Assembly (NCBI RefSeq): GCF_018141105.1
Contig: NZ_CP054839.1
Span: 4,836,001-4,900,000 of the forward strand
Direction of reading: 5' to 3'
Source of the DNA: Saccharopolyspora erythraea
GTDB taxonomy: Bacteria; Actinomycetota; Actinomycetes; Mycobacteriales; Pseudonocardiaceae
DNA length: 64,000 nt
Shown here: positions 36,682 to 46,629 of the stretch, piece by piece
Layout of the letters: every line of letters starts with the position of its first letter
Numbering within the stretch: the stretch's first letter is position 1
Notes under the pieces: model-generated
What the model saw: only the letters and a program-made list of their open reading frames with translations
Told to the model about the DNA's origin: nothing
The model's database searches: none
Program-made: the position numbers and the translations under genes

Positions 36682-37368
36682 TCACTCCTGCTCGCCGGTC
36701 GCGGCGGTGGCGTGATCGTAGTAGCCGAGGACGCCACCAGCACCATGCAGCGCGAAGCCCGCTTCCGGGTTCGCGGGTTCACCCGCGAGCGCGAGGACGT
36801 GCCGGAGGCGGACGTCGACCAGCTCGTCCAGCGCGCGCCAGCGCGCGGCGGGCGGCCGGCCGGCGGACGCGGCGGCGTTGTCACCGAAGTCGGCCTCGGA
36901 CCGGCTGAGCGCCTCGCGGAGCTCCCGCACGGCGTACCGGAACCGCTCGGGCTCGCCCGGCGCGAACCCGTCGGACCGGTCGAGCAGCAGCCGGACCATG
37001 TAGAACGTGTCGTCCACGTGGTTGGCCAGCCACTTGCGCCTGCGGTAGATGCCACCCAGGGCGGGCCAGCGCTTGCGCGCGGCCTGCCTGGAGCGGCCGG
37101 TGACCGCGCTGAGGTCGGCCAGGCTCGCGCCGAGCCACACCGCGTCGGCGACCGCCACCTCCACTCCGCGCAGCGCCGCCTCCGACACCAGCCCCTCCAC
37201 GGTGAGCGCGGCACGCACGTCGGCCAGCGCATCGCGGCGAAGCCGCTGGTCGTCCCCGCGGTCCTCGATCATCGCAGCGGGGTCGTCGACCTCCACCCCG
37301 CTGCGCACGACCGCGGTGAGGTCCTGGACCAGTTCGTCGGCTCGGCCCGTCGCGTTCGCGGTATCCAT
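36682..37368 (-). CDS. Conserved hypothetical protein with HTH-like segment
   Basis: A 228-residue helical protein (MDTANATGRADELVQDL). Residues 80-110 resemble a helix-turn-helix (ASLADLSAVTGRSRQAARKRW), a pattern seen in small actinobacterial DNA-associated proteins. The middle contains WLANHVDDTFYMVRLL. The start lies 19 bases from two operator-like repeats shared with the divergent GntR gene. No specific function is recognised. Confidence 0.75.
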   Translation of the reverse strand: MDTANATGRADELVQDLTAVVRSGVEVDDPAAMIEDRGDDQRLRRDALADVRAALTVEGLVSEAALRGVEVAVADAVWLGASLADLSAVTGRSRQAARKRWPALGGIYRRRKWLANHVDDTFYMVRLLLDRSDGFAPGEPERFRYAVRELREALSRSEADFGDNAAASAGRPPAARWRALDELVDVRLRHVLALAGEPANPEAGFALHGAGGVLGYYDHATAATGEQE

Positions 37369-37386
37369 TCGCCCACTCTCCCCTAC

Positions 37387-37431
37387 TGTAAACCCGCGGT
37401 TCACAATAGCGTGTAAACCTCAGGTTCACAA
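37387..37431. promoter_or_regulatory. Two tandem operator-like repeats, 25-bp period
   Basis: Two 20-bp copies of the form TGTAAACC-N4-GTTCACAA at 37387-37406 and 37412-37431, each an imperfect palindrome (GTAAACC/GGTTCAC). They sit between the divergent hypothetical gene and the GntR gene. The spacing of 25 bp is about 2.4 helical turns. Likely GntR binding sites. Confidence 0.6.
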
Positions 37432-37496
37432 CCACGTTCGTGAGACCGCGTTCCCCGGTTCTCACTAGGCTGGGATCATCGGATCGAGGAGGGACC

Positions 37497-38156
37497 GTGC
37501 CCGTCACCGGAGAGACCAGCGCCGAAGCGCGCGTACCCCTGCGCGACCAGGTTCGGGACGCACTGCAGGCGAGGATCGCCGACGGCAGGCTGCGCCCCGG
37601 CGACCGCCTCTTCGAACAGGACATCGCCGCCGAGTTCGGCATCTCCCGGGTGCCGGTCCGGGAGGCGATCCGGATGCTGCAGAGCGAGGGGTTCGTGGAG
37701 GTCATGCCCCGCAGGCGGGGCGTGTTCGTGCGCGGCCTGGACCGCCACCAGGCCGAGGAGCTGTTCGAGGTCCGGGAGGCTCTGGAGGTCTTCGCCGCGC
37801 GGCTGGCCGCCCAGCGCGGCGAGAGCGCGGGCGTGCGGCGGATGGCCGAGCTGGCCGACCAGGCCCGCAAAGCCCACGAGGCCGGCGACATCGAGGCCAT
37901 GTCCACCGCCAACGCCGCCTTCCACGACCAGCTCGTCACGCTGGCGGGCAACGATCTGCTCGCGTCGATCCTGGAACCGCTGCACGGCAGGCTCGCCTGG
38001 ATGTTCCGGCTCAACATGGAGCCGGAGCGGGTCTGCGGCGAGCACGAGGAGCTGCACGCGGCCATAGCGGCCGGTGACGCCGAGCGCGCGGCCGATGTCG
38101 CGAAGCGGCACGTGCACTCCAGCCGCAAGATGGTGCTGGAGCGCATCCTGTTCTGA
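37497..38156 (+). CDS. GntR family regulator, FadR/FCD subgroup
   Basis: A 219-residue regulator with an N-terminal winged helix (ADGRLRPGDRLFEQDIAAEFGISRVPVREAI-type) and an FCD ligand domain with the metal-binding pattern NAAFHDQL and a late EHEELHAAI plus AKRHVHSS. GTG start with GGAGG 4 bases upstream. Such regulators usually respond to organic acids or ureides. The tandem repeats upstream of it and the NCS1/racemase genes downstream are candidate targets. Confidence 0.9.
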   Translation: MPVTGETSAEARVPLRDQVRDALQARIADGRLRPGDRLFEQDIAAEFGISRVPVREAIRMLQSEGFVEVMPRRRGVFVRGLDRHQAEELFEVREALEVFAARLAAQRGESAGVRRMAELADQARKAHEAGDIEAMSTANAAFHDQLVTLAGNDLLASILEPLHGRLAWMFRLNMEPERVCGEHEELHAAIAAGDAERAADVAKRHVHSSRKMVLERILF

Positions 38157-38234
38157 GGCCGCGGCCCGGGGTTCCGTGGTCAGTCCCGTGGAAGGCGACT
38201 TGGCTACGGTCGCGGTGGTTGACCCGGCCGACGC

Positions 38235-38750
38235 TCAGCCAGACGAGTGCCGCATACCGAACGCCTCCGCGAGGATGCGGGTGCAGGTGTCCGGCAGCGC
38301 GGATTCCTGCGGGATCAGGTGTTCACCGGCGACGCCGAGCAGGTCGCGCGGGCGGTACCAGCCGCGCATGTCGCCCGGGCCGAACTCGGCGGCCTGCGGC
38401 CGGGTCGCGTGCCTGCGCAGGGATTCGGCGAAGGACACGTCCAAGTAGTAGAACCACGTCCGCCCGCGATGGTCCTCGGCGAGGCGCCGCAGCATCCCTC
38501 CGTACCGCTCGGCGCTCATGATGCCTTCGACGATCGCGTGGTAGCCGTGGTCCAGGGCGTAGCGGGCGACCGTGGAGATCAGGCCGACGTTGGCGCCGCC
38601 GGGCACGTCCCGCTCCCGCAGGACGACCCGCCGCATCACGTCCTGCTGCACGAGCGCGCAGGTGCGGCCGAGCCGCACTCGCCCCGACATCGAAGTCCAC
38701 TCGTAACCAGCGCGGAACAGCCGCAGTATTGACTGCGTCTCACCTGACAT
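38235..38750 (-). pseudogene. N-terminally truncated P-loop kinase-like protein
   Basis: The 171-residue frame closely follows the C-terminal two thirds of small actinobacterial AAA/zeta-type kinases (ALVQQDVMRRVVLRERDVPGG, HATRPQAAEFG, YRPRDLL). The first beta strand and the Walker A loop are missing: the frame begins SGETQSILRLFRAGYE, where GETQS sits where GSGKS would be. A TAG stop immediately precedes the ATG, so there is no upstream extension in frame. It is probably inactive for phosphotransfer. A GTAAGGTAG sequence could serve as ribosome site, so it may still be expressed. Confidence 0.6.
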
Positions 38751-38759
38751 CTACCTTAC

Positions 38760-38777
38760 GTATACATTCCGATATAC
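38760..38777. promoter_or_regulatory. GTATAC-type operator-like inverted repeat
   Basis: GTATA-N8-TATAC lies between the kinase-like gene and a small plus-strand ORF. The AT-rich core also contains TATACG on the minus strand, a possible -10 box, so a bound GntR-type protein would block it. Confidence 0.45.
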
Positions 38778-38799
38778 TTCCACATCGCGGAATGCGGTG

Positions 38800-38964
38800 A
38801 TGCACATGTCAACCGAACCCACGGACGGCGCCGCCGACGCGACGCCCCGGCCCCCGGCTCCGCGCTCCCCCACCCCGATCCGCGGACGGCCCCTCCGCGA
38901 GCGGCCCCACAACGCCGACCTCGCGCCGCCGGAACAACGGCGCTGGAAGACCTGCAGCGTCTGA
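38800..38964 (+). CDS. Putative 54-residue small protein
   Basis: The frame starts ATGCACATGTCAACC and gives a Pro/Arg-rich peptide (MHMSTEPTDGAADATPRPP) ending RRWKTCSV. Third codon positions are about 85-90 percent G or C, as in real genes here, and it begins just downstream of the GTATAC-type palindrome. There is no good Shine-Dalgarno sequence. A single C-terminal cysteine in a short cationic peptide is notable, but no family is recognised. Confidence 0.4.
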   Translation: MHMSTEPTDGAADATPRPPAPRSPTPIRGRPLRERPHNADLAPPEQRRWKTCSV

Positions 38965-39283
38965 CGAGCACGCGTGACCGACGGTGCCTCTCATGACCCT
39001 GAGCAGGTCTGACGCACCGCGCGCGGCGTCGTGGGCGATGCCCGGCGCACTACCATCGCGGACCACGAGCGGTGGACCGAACGAGGCGTCGCTCCGACCA
39101 GTTCCGCCGGCCCAAAAGGCCGAGGACGTTGCATCGCGATCGCACCGTGGCTTTCCCCGGCCACCGGCCACGGCTGGCACGCGGCTCGTCCGAGTGGGAC
39201 GGCGCATCGCGCTCGAACAACCACAACATCCTTGTGAATCAAGGCAACCGAATGTTTCAACGTCGAAACCTTGGAGTGGCCTC
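38965..39283. other. Leader/intergenic region of the NCS1 permease gene
   Basis: About 320 bases with no supported gene. Near its end GTTTCAACGTCGAAAC (39254-39269) is a near-perfect 16-bp palindrome 14 bases before the permease start, a probable operator or attenuating hairpin. Confidence 0.45.
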
Positions 39284-40759
39284 ATGACCGCCACCGACGA
39301 CCGATCGGCCGACACGGCCGGCACCGGCCGGGCTCTGTACAGCTACGACCTCGCCCCGACCAAGAAGGCCGGGCGCCGCTGGGGCGCCTACAACGTCTTC
39401 ACGCTCTGGGCCAACGACGTGCACAGCCTCGGCAACTACGCCTTCGCCATCGGCCTCTTCGCGCTCGGGCTCAACGTCTGGGGCATCCTGCTGGCCTTCC
39501 TGCTGGCGTCCGCGCTGCTGTTCCTGCTCCTGACGCTGTCCGGCTACATGGGGCACAAGACCGGCGTGCCCTTCCCGGTCATGAGCCGGATCGCGTTCGG
39601 CACCAAAGGCGCGCGGATTCCGGCTGCCGTCCGCGGCATCGTCGCCATCGCCTGGTTCGGCATCCAGACCTATCTCGCGTCCTCGGTGCTGAACGCGCTC
39701 CTCGTGGCCATGTTCCCCGGTTTGCAGTCATTGCAGGACCGATCCGCGCTGGGGTTGTCGGTGCTCGGCTGGATCACCTTCCTCGCGCTGTGGGCGGTCC
39801 AGGTCCTCATCGTCAGCTACGGCATGCACGTGATCCGCAAGTACATGGCGATCGCCGCGCCGACCACCCTCATCACGATGTCCGCATTGGCGATCTGGAT
39901 GTTCGTCCGGGCGGGCGGCTCCATCTCCTTCTCCACCGCGCAGCCGCTCACCGGCGGGGCGATGTGGCTGCAGATCCTGCAGGGTGCCGCGCTGTGGGTC
40001 GTGATCTACGGGACGTTCGTGCTGAACTTCTGCGACTTCACGCGCGCGGCCAAGAGCCGCCAGTCGATCGTGCGCGGCAACCTCGTCGGGATTCCGGTGA
40101 ACATGCTGCTGTTCGCCGCCATCGTCGTCGTTCTCGGCGGCGCTCAGTTCAAACTGGACGGACGGGTGATCACCAGTCCGACCGACATCGTCCAGACGAT
40201 TCCCAACCTGGTGATGCTGGCGAGCGCGTCGATCGCACTGGTCGTCCTGACGATCGCGGTGAACTTGCTGGCCAACTTCGTGGCGCCCATCTACGTGCTG
40301 GTCAACCTCTTCCCGCGGAAGCTGAACTTCCGCCGGGCGGGACTGGTGAGCGCCGTCATCGGTCTGGTCATCCTGCCCTGGAACCTCTACGACAGCCCCG
40401 TCGTCGTGAACTACTTCCTCAGCGGCCTCGGTGCGCTGCTCGGCCCCGTCTTCGGCGTCATCATGGCGGACTACTGGTTGCTGCGGAAGGGCCGCGTCAA
40501 CGTCCCGGACCTCTACAGCGAGGATCCGCACAGCGACTACCACTACCGCAACGGCTACAACCTCAAGGCCGTCGGGGCGTTCGTCCCGGCCTCGGCCATC
40601 TCCGTCGTCGTGGCGCTGGTGCCCGCCTTCGAGTCCGCCTCCGGGTTCTCCTGGTTCATCGGGGCGATCCTGGGCGCGGTCATCTACGCCGCCATCGGCG
40701 ACAGCAAGCCCGATTTCCGGGACGTGGACGGCGAAGCCATCGCCGTTCCCGCCGAGTGA
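39284..40759 (+). CDS. NCS1 family permease (cytosine/allantoin/hydantoin type)
   Basis: A 491-residue, 12-helix nucleobase:cation symporter. The N-terminus carries LYSYDLAPTKKAGRRWGAYNVFTLWANDVHSLGNY-type residues (substrate Trp and Asn of helix 1), then IAWFGIQTYLASS in helix 3 and FCDFTRAAKS. These are typical of allantoin, uracil and hydantoin importers. GGAG lies 8 bases before the ATG. It is 95 bases upstream of the racemase-like gene and probably co-transcribed. The transported ring compound is not decided by sequence. Confidence 0.92.
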   Translation: MTATDDRSADTAGTGRALYSYDLAPTKKAGRRWGAYNVFTLWANDVHSLGNYAFAIGLFALGLNVWGILLAFLLASALLFLLLTLSGYMGHKTGVPFPVMSRIAFGTKGARIPAAVRGIVAIAWFGIQTYLASSVLNALLVAMFPGLQSLQDRSALGLSVLGWITFLALWAVQVLIVSYGMHVIRKYMAIAAPTTLITMSALAIWMFVRAGGSISFSTAQPLTGGAMWLQILQGAALWVVIYGTFVLNFCDFTRAAKSRQSIVRGNLVGIPVNMLLFAAIVVVLGGAQFKLDGRVITSPTDIVQTIPNLVMLASASIALVVLTIAVNLLANFVAPIYVLVNLFPRKLNFRRAGLVSAVIGLVILPWNLYDSPVVVNYFLSGLGALLGPVFGVIMADYWLLRKGRVNVPDLYSEDPHSDYHYRNGYNLKAVGAFVPASAISVVVALVPAFESASGFSWFIGAILGAVIYAAIGDSKPDFRDVDGEAIAVPAE

Positions 40760-40854
40760 ACCCTGCTCCGCGACCGGCCGCAGCGCCCCCCGGTGACCGC
40801 CTGAGCTGGTCCACCGCCGCCTCCGGCATCCACTGAACCCGACGAAGGAAGCGA

Positions 40855-41583
40855 ATGCGCATCGTCATCGCCAACGTCAACACGACCGAGGCCGTCACCG
40901 AAGCCGTCCGGCAGCAGGCGATGAAGGTCGCCGGACCCGGCACCGAGATCGTCGCGGTGACGCCCTCGTTCGGCCCCGAGTCGGTAGAGGGCAGCTTCGA
41001 GAGCTACCTCGCCGCGGTCGCGGTCATGGACCGCGTCGCGGCGGTCCGGGAACCCTTCGACGCGGTCGTGCTCGCCGGTTTCGGCGAGCACGGCAAGGAA
41101 GGGCTGGCCGAGCTGTTCGGCGTGCCGGTCGTGGACATCACCGAGGCCGCCGCCCACGTGGCCGGACTGCTCGGCCGCAACTACGCGGTGGTCACCTCGC
41201 TGCGGCGCACGCTGGGCCAGATCGAGGACCGGCTGCGCGTGGCCGGTCTGGCCGAGCGGTGCGTGTCGTTGCGCGCGACCGACCTGCCGGTGCTGGAGCT
41301 CGAGGCCGATCCCGGCCTCGCGGCCAGGCGCATCGCCGAGCAGGCGGTGCAGGCCGTGGACCTCGACCGCGCCGACGTGATCTGCCTCGGCTGCGCGGGC
41401 ATGGCCGGACTCGCCGAGCACGTCGAGGAGGCGACCTCGGTACCGGTCGTCGACGGCGTGACCGCGGCGGTGGGACTCGCCGAGACGCTGGTGCGGCTCG
41501 GCTTGCGCAGCTCGCCCAGCGCCTACCCGGCTCCCCGCCGCAAGACGATCACGGGATGGCCGGTCACCGGTTCGCGGGCATAG
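40855..41583 (+). CDS. Hydantoin/allantoin racemase-like Asp/Glu racemase family protein
   Basis: A 242-residue member of the hydantoin racemase group (MRIVIANVNTTEAVT). The C-terminal catalytic cysteine region is present (ICLGCAGMAG, Cys177/Cys180). The first catalytic cysteine, normally in a CFGD-type motif, is replaced: the sequence is VVLAGFGEHGKEG with Gly75 at that place. Two-base racemisation by the usual mechanism is therefore doubtful; a one-base isomerase, decarboxylase or binding role is possible. Linked to the NCS1 permease. Confidence 0.82.
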   Translation: MRIVIANVNTTEAVTEAVRQQAMKVAGPGTEIVAVTPSFGPESVEGSFESYLAAVAVMDRVAAVREPFDAVVLAGFGEHGKEGLAELFGVPVVDITEAAAHVAGLLGRNYAVVTSLRRTLGQIEDRLRVAGLAERCVSLRATDLPVLELEADPGLAARRIAEQAVQAVDLDRADVICLGCAGMAGLAEHVEEATSVPVVDGVTAAVGLAETLVRLGLRSSPSAYPAPRRKTITGWPVTGSRA

Positions 41584-41702
41584 GTTCGACCTATCGCAGC
41601 GTTGCGTGCTTCGTCTTAGCCTGGGTGTGCGAAGGGATGGTTGGTTCGACGGTGGCGGTCCGCGGTGCGCGGACCGTCCACTGTGGTTCGAGGAGGAGCC
41701 GG

Positions 41703-43268
41703 ATGCACGCGGATCAGCCGAAGCCGCCGGGCGCACCCGTTCACCAGGGCACGCCCGGCCACCCGGACACGTCGGTCCCCCAGAACACGCCGTTCGTCGT
41801 CCGGCTCGCCGAGTTGGCCGCCGCCGAGCCCGACCGGCTCGCCCTGACCTGCGACGACGTGTCGCTCACCAGGAGCGGCCTGGAGTCGGCGTCGAACCGC
41901 CTGGCGCGTGACCTGCTCGCGCGCGGAGTGCGCCACGGCGACTTCGTGAGCATCGTCGTGCCCAACAGCGTCGCGTTCGTGGTGGCCGAGCTGGCCGCGT
42001 GGAAGGCCGGTGCCGTCCCGCAGCCGCTGAGCCCGAAGCTGCCCGCCTCCGAGCTGCGCGAGATCATCGACCTCACCGAACCGGCACTGGTCATCGGTGA
42101 CGTCACCGCCGACGTCGCGGGCGGACGCGCGCGGCTCCCGGCCGACCACCAGCCCGATCCCGCACTGGACGACGGCCCCCTGCCGGTCGTGGTCTCGCCC
42201 GCGTGGAAGGCGCCGACCTCCGGCGGCAGCACCGGACGGCCCAAGGTGATCGTCGCCGGCCGCCCGGCGCTGGTCGAGGAGACCGACCTGTCGGCCGACG
42301 TCTTCGGCATCGAGCACGGCGGCGTGGTGCTGGTGCCCTCGCCGGTGTCGCACAACGCGCCGAACATGAGCGTCGCCATGGGGCTGCTGCGCGGCAACCA
42401 CGTCGTGCTGATGCGCCGCTTCGACGCCCGGCAGGTGTTACACCTGGTCGAGCGGCACCGCGTGAGCTGGCTGTACGTGGTGTCGACGACCATGGGACGG
42501 ATCATGCGGCTGCCCGAGGACGTGCGCGCCGCGGCAGACCTCTCCAGCCTGCGCACCGTCTTCCACACCGCGGCGCCGGTGCCGGTGTGGCTCAAGCGCG
42601 CCTGGATCGACTGGGTCGGCCCCATCGTGCGCGAGCTCTACGCGGGCACCGAGGCGCAGGCCACGACCGTGATCACCGCACCGGAGTGGCTGGCCCACCC
42701 GGGCTCGGTCGGCCGCGTCCTGCGCGGCGAGATGCAGATCCGCGACAGCGACGGCCGGGTGCTGCCACCAGGCCGGGAGGGCAAGGTGTGGATGCGGCGC
42801 GCACCGGACGTCGAGCCGACCTACCGTCTTCTCGGCGCACAGGCGCACGCCGACGCCGACGGCTGGGAGTCGCTCGGCGACATCGGCTGGTTCGACGAGG
42901 ACGGCTACCTCTACCTCGGCGACCGCGAGGCGGACATGATCCTTGTCGGCGGGGCCAACGTGTACCCGGCGGAGATCGAGGCCGCACTCGGCCAGCACGA
43001 CGCGGTGGTGGACAGCTGCGTCGTCGGTCTGCCCGACGACGACCTGGGCAACGTGCCGCACGCCATCGTCGTCACCCGCCGGTCGGTGTCGAAGGCCGAC
43101 CTGGTCCGGCACCTGCGGTCGCGGCTGGCGCCCTACCGCATGCCGCGCAGCTTCGAGTTCGTCACCACCCCGTTGCGCGACGATGCCGGCAAGATCCGCC
43201 GGTCGCAGCTCCGGGCGGCGCGACTGGCCGGGCGGGTGAGACCCGCGGCCGGGCCGGCCACTCCCTGA
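41703..43268 (+). CDS. Acyl-CoA synthetase, BaiB/FadD-like
   Basis: A 521-residue ANL-superfamily ligase with the ATP loop TSGGSTGRPKVIV, the motif YAGTEAQA, the block GDREADMILVGGANVYPAEIEAAL and a C-terminal catalytic lysine in DDAGKIRRSQ. The Gly-Gly-Ser-Thr form of the ATP loop is typical of steroid/bile acid-CoA ligase-like enzymes. ATG with AGGAGGAG 4 bases upstream. About 120 bases after the racemase-like gene; relation to it is unclear. Confidence 0.9.
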   Translation: MHADQPKPPGAPVHQGTPGHPDTSVPQNTPFVVRLAELAAAEPDRLALTCDDVSLTRSGLESASNRLARDLLARGVRHGDFVSIVVPNSVAFVVAELAAWKAGAVPQPLSPKLPASELREIIDLTEPALVIGDVTADVAGGRARLPADHQPDPALDDGPLPVVVSPAWKAPTSGGSTGRPKVIVAGRPALVEETDLSADVFGIEHGGVVLVPSPVSHNAPNMSVAMGLLRGNHVVLMRRFDARQVLHLVERHRVSWLYVVSTTMGRIMRLPEDVRAAADLSSLRTVFHTAAPVPVWLKRAWIDWVGPIVRELYAGTEAQATTVITAPEWLAHPGSVGRVLRGEMQIRDSDGRVLPPGREGKVWMRRAPDVEPTYRLLGAQAHADADGWESLGDIGWFDEDGYLYLGDREADMILVGGANVYPAEIEAALGQHDAVVDSCVVGLPDDDLGNVPHAIVVTRRSVSKADLVRHLRSRLAPYRMPRSFEFVTTPLRDDAGKIRRSQLRAARLAGRVRPAAGPATP

Positions 43269-43399
43269 CCGAGCGGATCGCCCCGCCACGAGCCTCCACT
43301 GTGGATTCGGGCGCCACTCGCCCCGAAGCCGCACCGCGCCCCGGCCGGAGCCGCTAGTCTTCGGCCCACTCGGGTGCACGCACAAGGGGGTGCGGGATC

Positions 43400-46044
43400 G
43401 TGTCCAGCGCAGACGACGCAGTGGAGTTACCGCCGTTCGAGGGAGCGCGGGACACGCTCGCCCTCATCGGCGCCCTCTACCGCAGGCGGCCCTCCGGGGA
43501 CCGCGACGGCGAGGCGCTCGGTCGTGCCGAGCTGCCGATGATCTGCCTCGTGCGCCCGGAGGAGTACGAGGACGTGCTGCCCGCGATCTCCCAGCGCCTG
43601 CACGAAGGCAGCCCGCACCGCGTGCCGCACGCGCTGGTCCGCCTGGAGGGGATCGGGCACCGCCCCCGCGAGCCCCACCCGATCAGTCCCGAACGCCTCC
43701 CGGCTCCGACACCGGCCGACGTCGAGCAGATCCGCGGCATGCTGGTGGAGATCGCGCACGAGCTGGCCGAGTCGCGCAACGCCAAGGCCGGGCGGCTGCG
43801 GTTCCCGCGTCTCGCCCTGGCCGTCTGGCTGATGGAGCAGGACGTGCGCCTGGGCGGCGAGCGCACGCCGCGGGTCCTGCACGCCGAACTCCGCGACCGC
43901 CGCCACATCGACCGCCGGGTCACCGACTCGCTGGACTCGCTCGAGCAGGGCGCGCCCGACCTGCCGGGGTGGCTGCGCTGGGCGCCCCGGGTGCTCAGAG
44001 CGCTGCCGCCGTTCTGGTTCCGCCTCAAGTCCAGCGGCCGCCTGCCCCGGCTCAGCGCCGAGTACCGCTGGTTCCCGCGCCAGCCCTACCTTGCCGCCGA
44101 GGTTCCCGGCACCTTCATCGGGTTCGCCGAGCGGCTCACCGCCAGGGGCTGGCGCCGCGAGTCGCCGGACCAGATGCTGAAGTTCCTGACCAACGCCTTC
44201 CTGGAGGACCTTCGCCAGTCCTACCCGAAGCCGCCGCTGCGGCTGCGGGGCGCCCGCCGGACGACCAACGCCGTCGTGCTGCTCGACCACATCACCCTCC
44301 ACAACGGCGGATACCGGTTGCTGCGGCTGGTCAACGACGTCCGCAACGACACCGGCAGGCTGGATCCCCTCCTGCTGGTCAGCGGCAGCCGGTTCGTCCC
44401 GCCCTACCGGGACGAACCGGACTCCCGCGACGCCCGCCTCCGCGTCTACAGCCCCGTGGAGGCCCCGCAACGGCTACCGCGACTGGTCCGGCGTACTGGA
44501 CGCGGCGCGCAAGCAGCGCAAGGAAATCGCCTGGTACCTGCCGATCCTGATCCCGGCCGCCGTCCACGACGGTGAACCGCCGGTCCACAACTACGCGCTG
44601 GCCCGCGCGCCCTGGTGGTCGCGGCGGCTCACCGCGGTGGGCGTCACCGCGGCGCTGGTCGCCTGCGCACTGGCCGGGTACTCCACGTGGAGCTTCCGGC
44701 ACTGCCAAGGCGGATTCGGATGGCCCGGGACGCAACCGACGCTCACCCGTGTCGACGGCGAGTGCATCGGCGTCACCGACGGCTCGTTCCCTCGCCTACG
44801 GCGGCGCGCTCAGCTCCTCCTCCGGTGACGCCGGGGGCCTGGTCGCCAAGCGCGAGGAACTCGCCGGGGCCGCCGTCGCGCAGCGCAACGCGCTGGAACG
44901 CGTCGGCACGCCCGTGGTCCGCATCCTGCTCGCCAACGCCGGTCGCGACATGCGCCACGGCCCTGCCATCGCGCGCCGGCTGGGCGAGCTGGCGCGGCAC
45001 GATCCGAGCCTGGTCGGCGTCGTCGGCCTGGACCGCAGCAGCACACCCACCGACGAGACGATCCGGGTGCTCAGCCGGGCCGGGTTGCCGATGGTCGCAG
45101 CGGCGCTGACCGCGGACAAGGACGCCTCGGACTTCCCGATGTACTACCAGGTGGCGCCGCAGAACGAGCGGCAGTCGCTGGTCGCCGCCGAGCTCATCGA
45201 CCACCTGCAACGCAACGGCGGTCGGCCGGCCGGATTCCGGCCGTTCGCCAGGGCGGTCCGGATCTACCACGCCGGCGACCCTGCCGACATCTACAGCTCC
45301 TACCTGCGCGACGAAATGAGACGAGCTGCCGAGGCCAGGGGCTTCGCGGTCGAGACCGCCGCCTTCTCACCCGGCGATGCCTGGGGCGCCGGACAGCGGG
45401 CGTGCGAGTTCCCGGGGCTGGTCTACTACGCGGGGCGCGGTGTTCCGGAGTTCGACCTGTTCCTGGGCGGCGTTGCCAACACCTGCCGCAGCGCGCCGCC
45501 GCCGATCGTCGGCGGCCACGGCACCTCGCGCTACGTCGCCGACCAGGGCATGCGCGAGCGCAACCGCAAGATCCCGTTCCTCTACCAGACCTCGGCGATC
45601 GGTCCGGCGGGCGCCGACCCGCTGACCGAGGACCGCCTCGTGGAGGCCGAACAGGTCTTCTACGACCGCCTCTTCGACACCTTCCCGTTCGAGCGGACCG
45701 CCGAGGGCCGTTCGCTGGACGGCCACGCCGCGCTGACCCACGACGCCGTGCTGAGCATGATCACCGCGGTCCAGCACCTGCACGGCAAGGGCGTCCCGCT
45801 GTCGCCCGGCGGGGTGTGGCGGGAGCTCAACGACATCCACGGCGGCGGTTCGGGCACCGTCGAGGGCGCGACCGGCGTGATCGACTTCGGTGGCAACCTG
45901 GGCCGCAACGTGCCGGTCGACAAGCCGGTGGCGATCCTGCAGGTCGACGAGAACGGCGCGGTGAACGAGAACGTGATCTGGTTCTGCGGGCGTCCGCGCC
46001 CGGTCCCGACGGTGATCTCCCCGCCCTGCCCCGTCACCGGCTGA
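43400..46044 (+). pseudogene. Large STAND-like/periplasmic-binding fusion broken by two frameshifts
   Basis: Three frames make one 880-residue protein when one base is removed at two places. Part 1 (43400 to about 44465, GTG start) is a soluble domain with LLDHITLHNGGYRLLRLVNDVRNDTG. Part 2 (44466 to about 44793) holds a transmembrane helix (TAALVACALAGYSTWSF). Part 3 (44794-46044) resembles a type 1 periplasmic-binding domain (NALERVGTPVVRILLANAG, SRAGLPMVAAAL, FYDRLFDTFPFERTAEG). The breaks fall in C runs near 44463-44467 (GGCCCCGC) and 44790-44795 (TTCCCTC). Intact relatives would be membrane sensors with an extracytoplasmic ligand domain. Read-level confirmation decides between decay and sequence error. 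Confidence 0.65.
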
Positions 46045-46123
46045 ACCGGCCGGGCTCGGCCGGCGGAACCCGGCAGTCCGGAGCAGGGTGTGCTGCGACG
46101 GGGCACCGACGCCGGAGGCGGGG

Positions 46124-46546
46124 ATGGCGGACAAGATCGTGGTGGGCGTGGACGGATCGCCCGAGTCCAAGGCCGCGCTGCGCTGGGCGCTGCGCCAGGC
46201 GGAGCTGACCGGCAGCCGGCTCGTGGCGATGATGGCGTGGGACAGCCCGCCCATCTACGGCTGGGAGGACGCGGCCTCACAGGACCTCAACGCCCGCGCC
46301 GCCACTTCCCTGGGCGACGCCCTGCGCGAGGTGGCGCCCGAGGGCACCACCGTCGAGATCGAGAAGCAGGTCGCCAACGGCCATCCCGCGAAGGCGCTGC
46401 TGGAGGAGTCCGAGGACGCCGACATGCTGGTGCTGGGCAACCGCGGGCACGGCGGCTTCACCGGAGCGCTGCTCGGGTCGGTGAGCCAGTACTGCATCCA
46501 CCACGCCAGGTGCCCGGTGCTGGTCGTCCGCGAACCCCGGCGGTGA
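46124..46546 (+). CDS. Universal stress protein, single UspA domain
   Basis: A 140-residue UspA protein (MADKIVVGVDGSPESKAALRWAL) with the ATP-binding pattern GNRGHGGFTGALLGSVSQYCIHHARCPVLVV (G-2x-G-9x-G-S). ATG 46124 is preceded by GGAGG. It ends at a strong terminator shared with the convergent Clp gene. Confidence 0.93.
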   Translation: MADKIVVGVDGSPESKAALRWALRQAELTGSRLVAMMAWDSPPIYGWEDAASQDLNARAATSLGDALREVAPEGTTVEIEKQVANGHPAKALLEESEDADMLVLGNRGHGGFTGALLGSVSQYCIHHARCPVLVVREPRR

Positions 46547-46629
46547 CGGGACATCCAGGGACCGCGGGCACATTCCCGTTGGCTTCGACGTAGCGCCTGC
46601 TCACCGGCCGTGCAAGCGCCGGAGGACGC

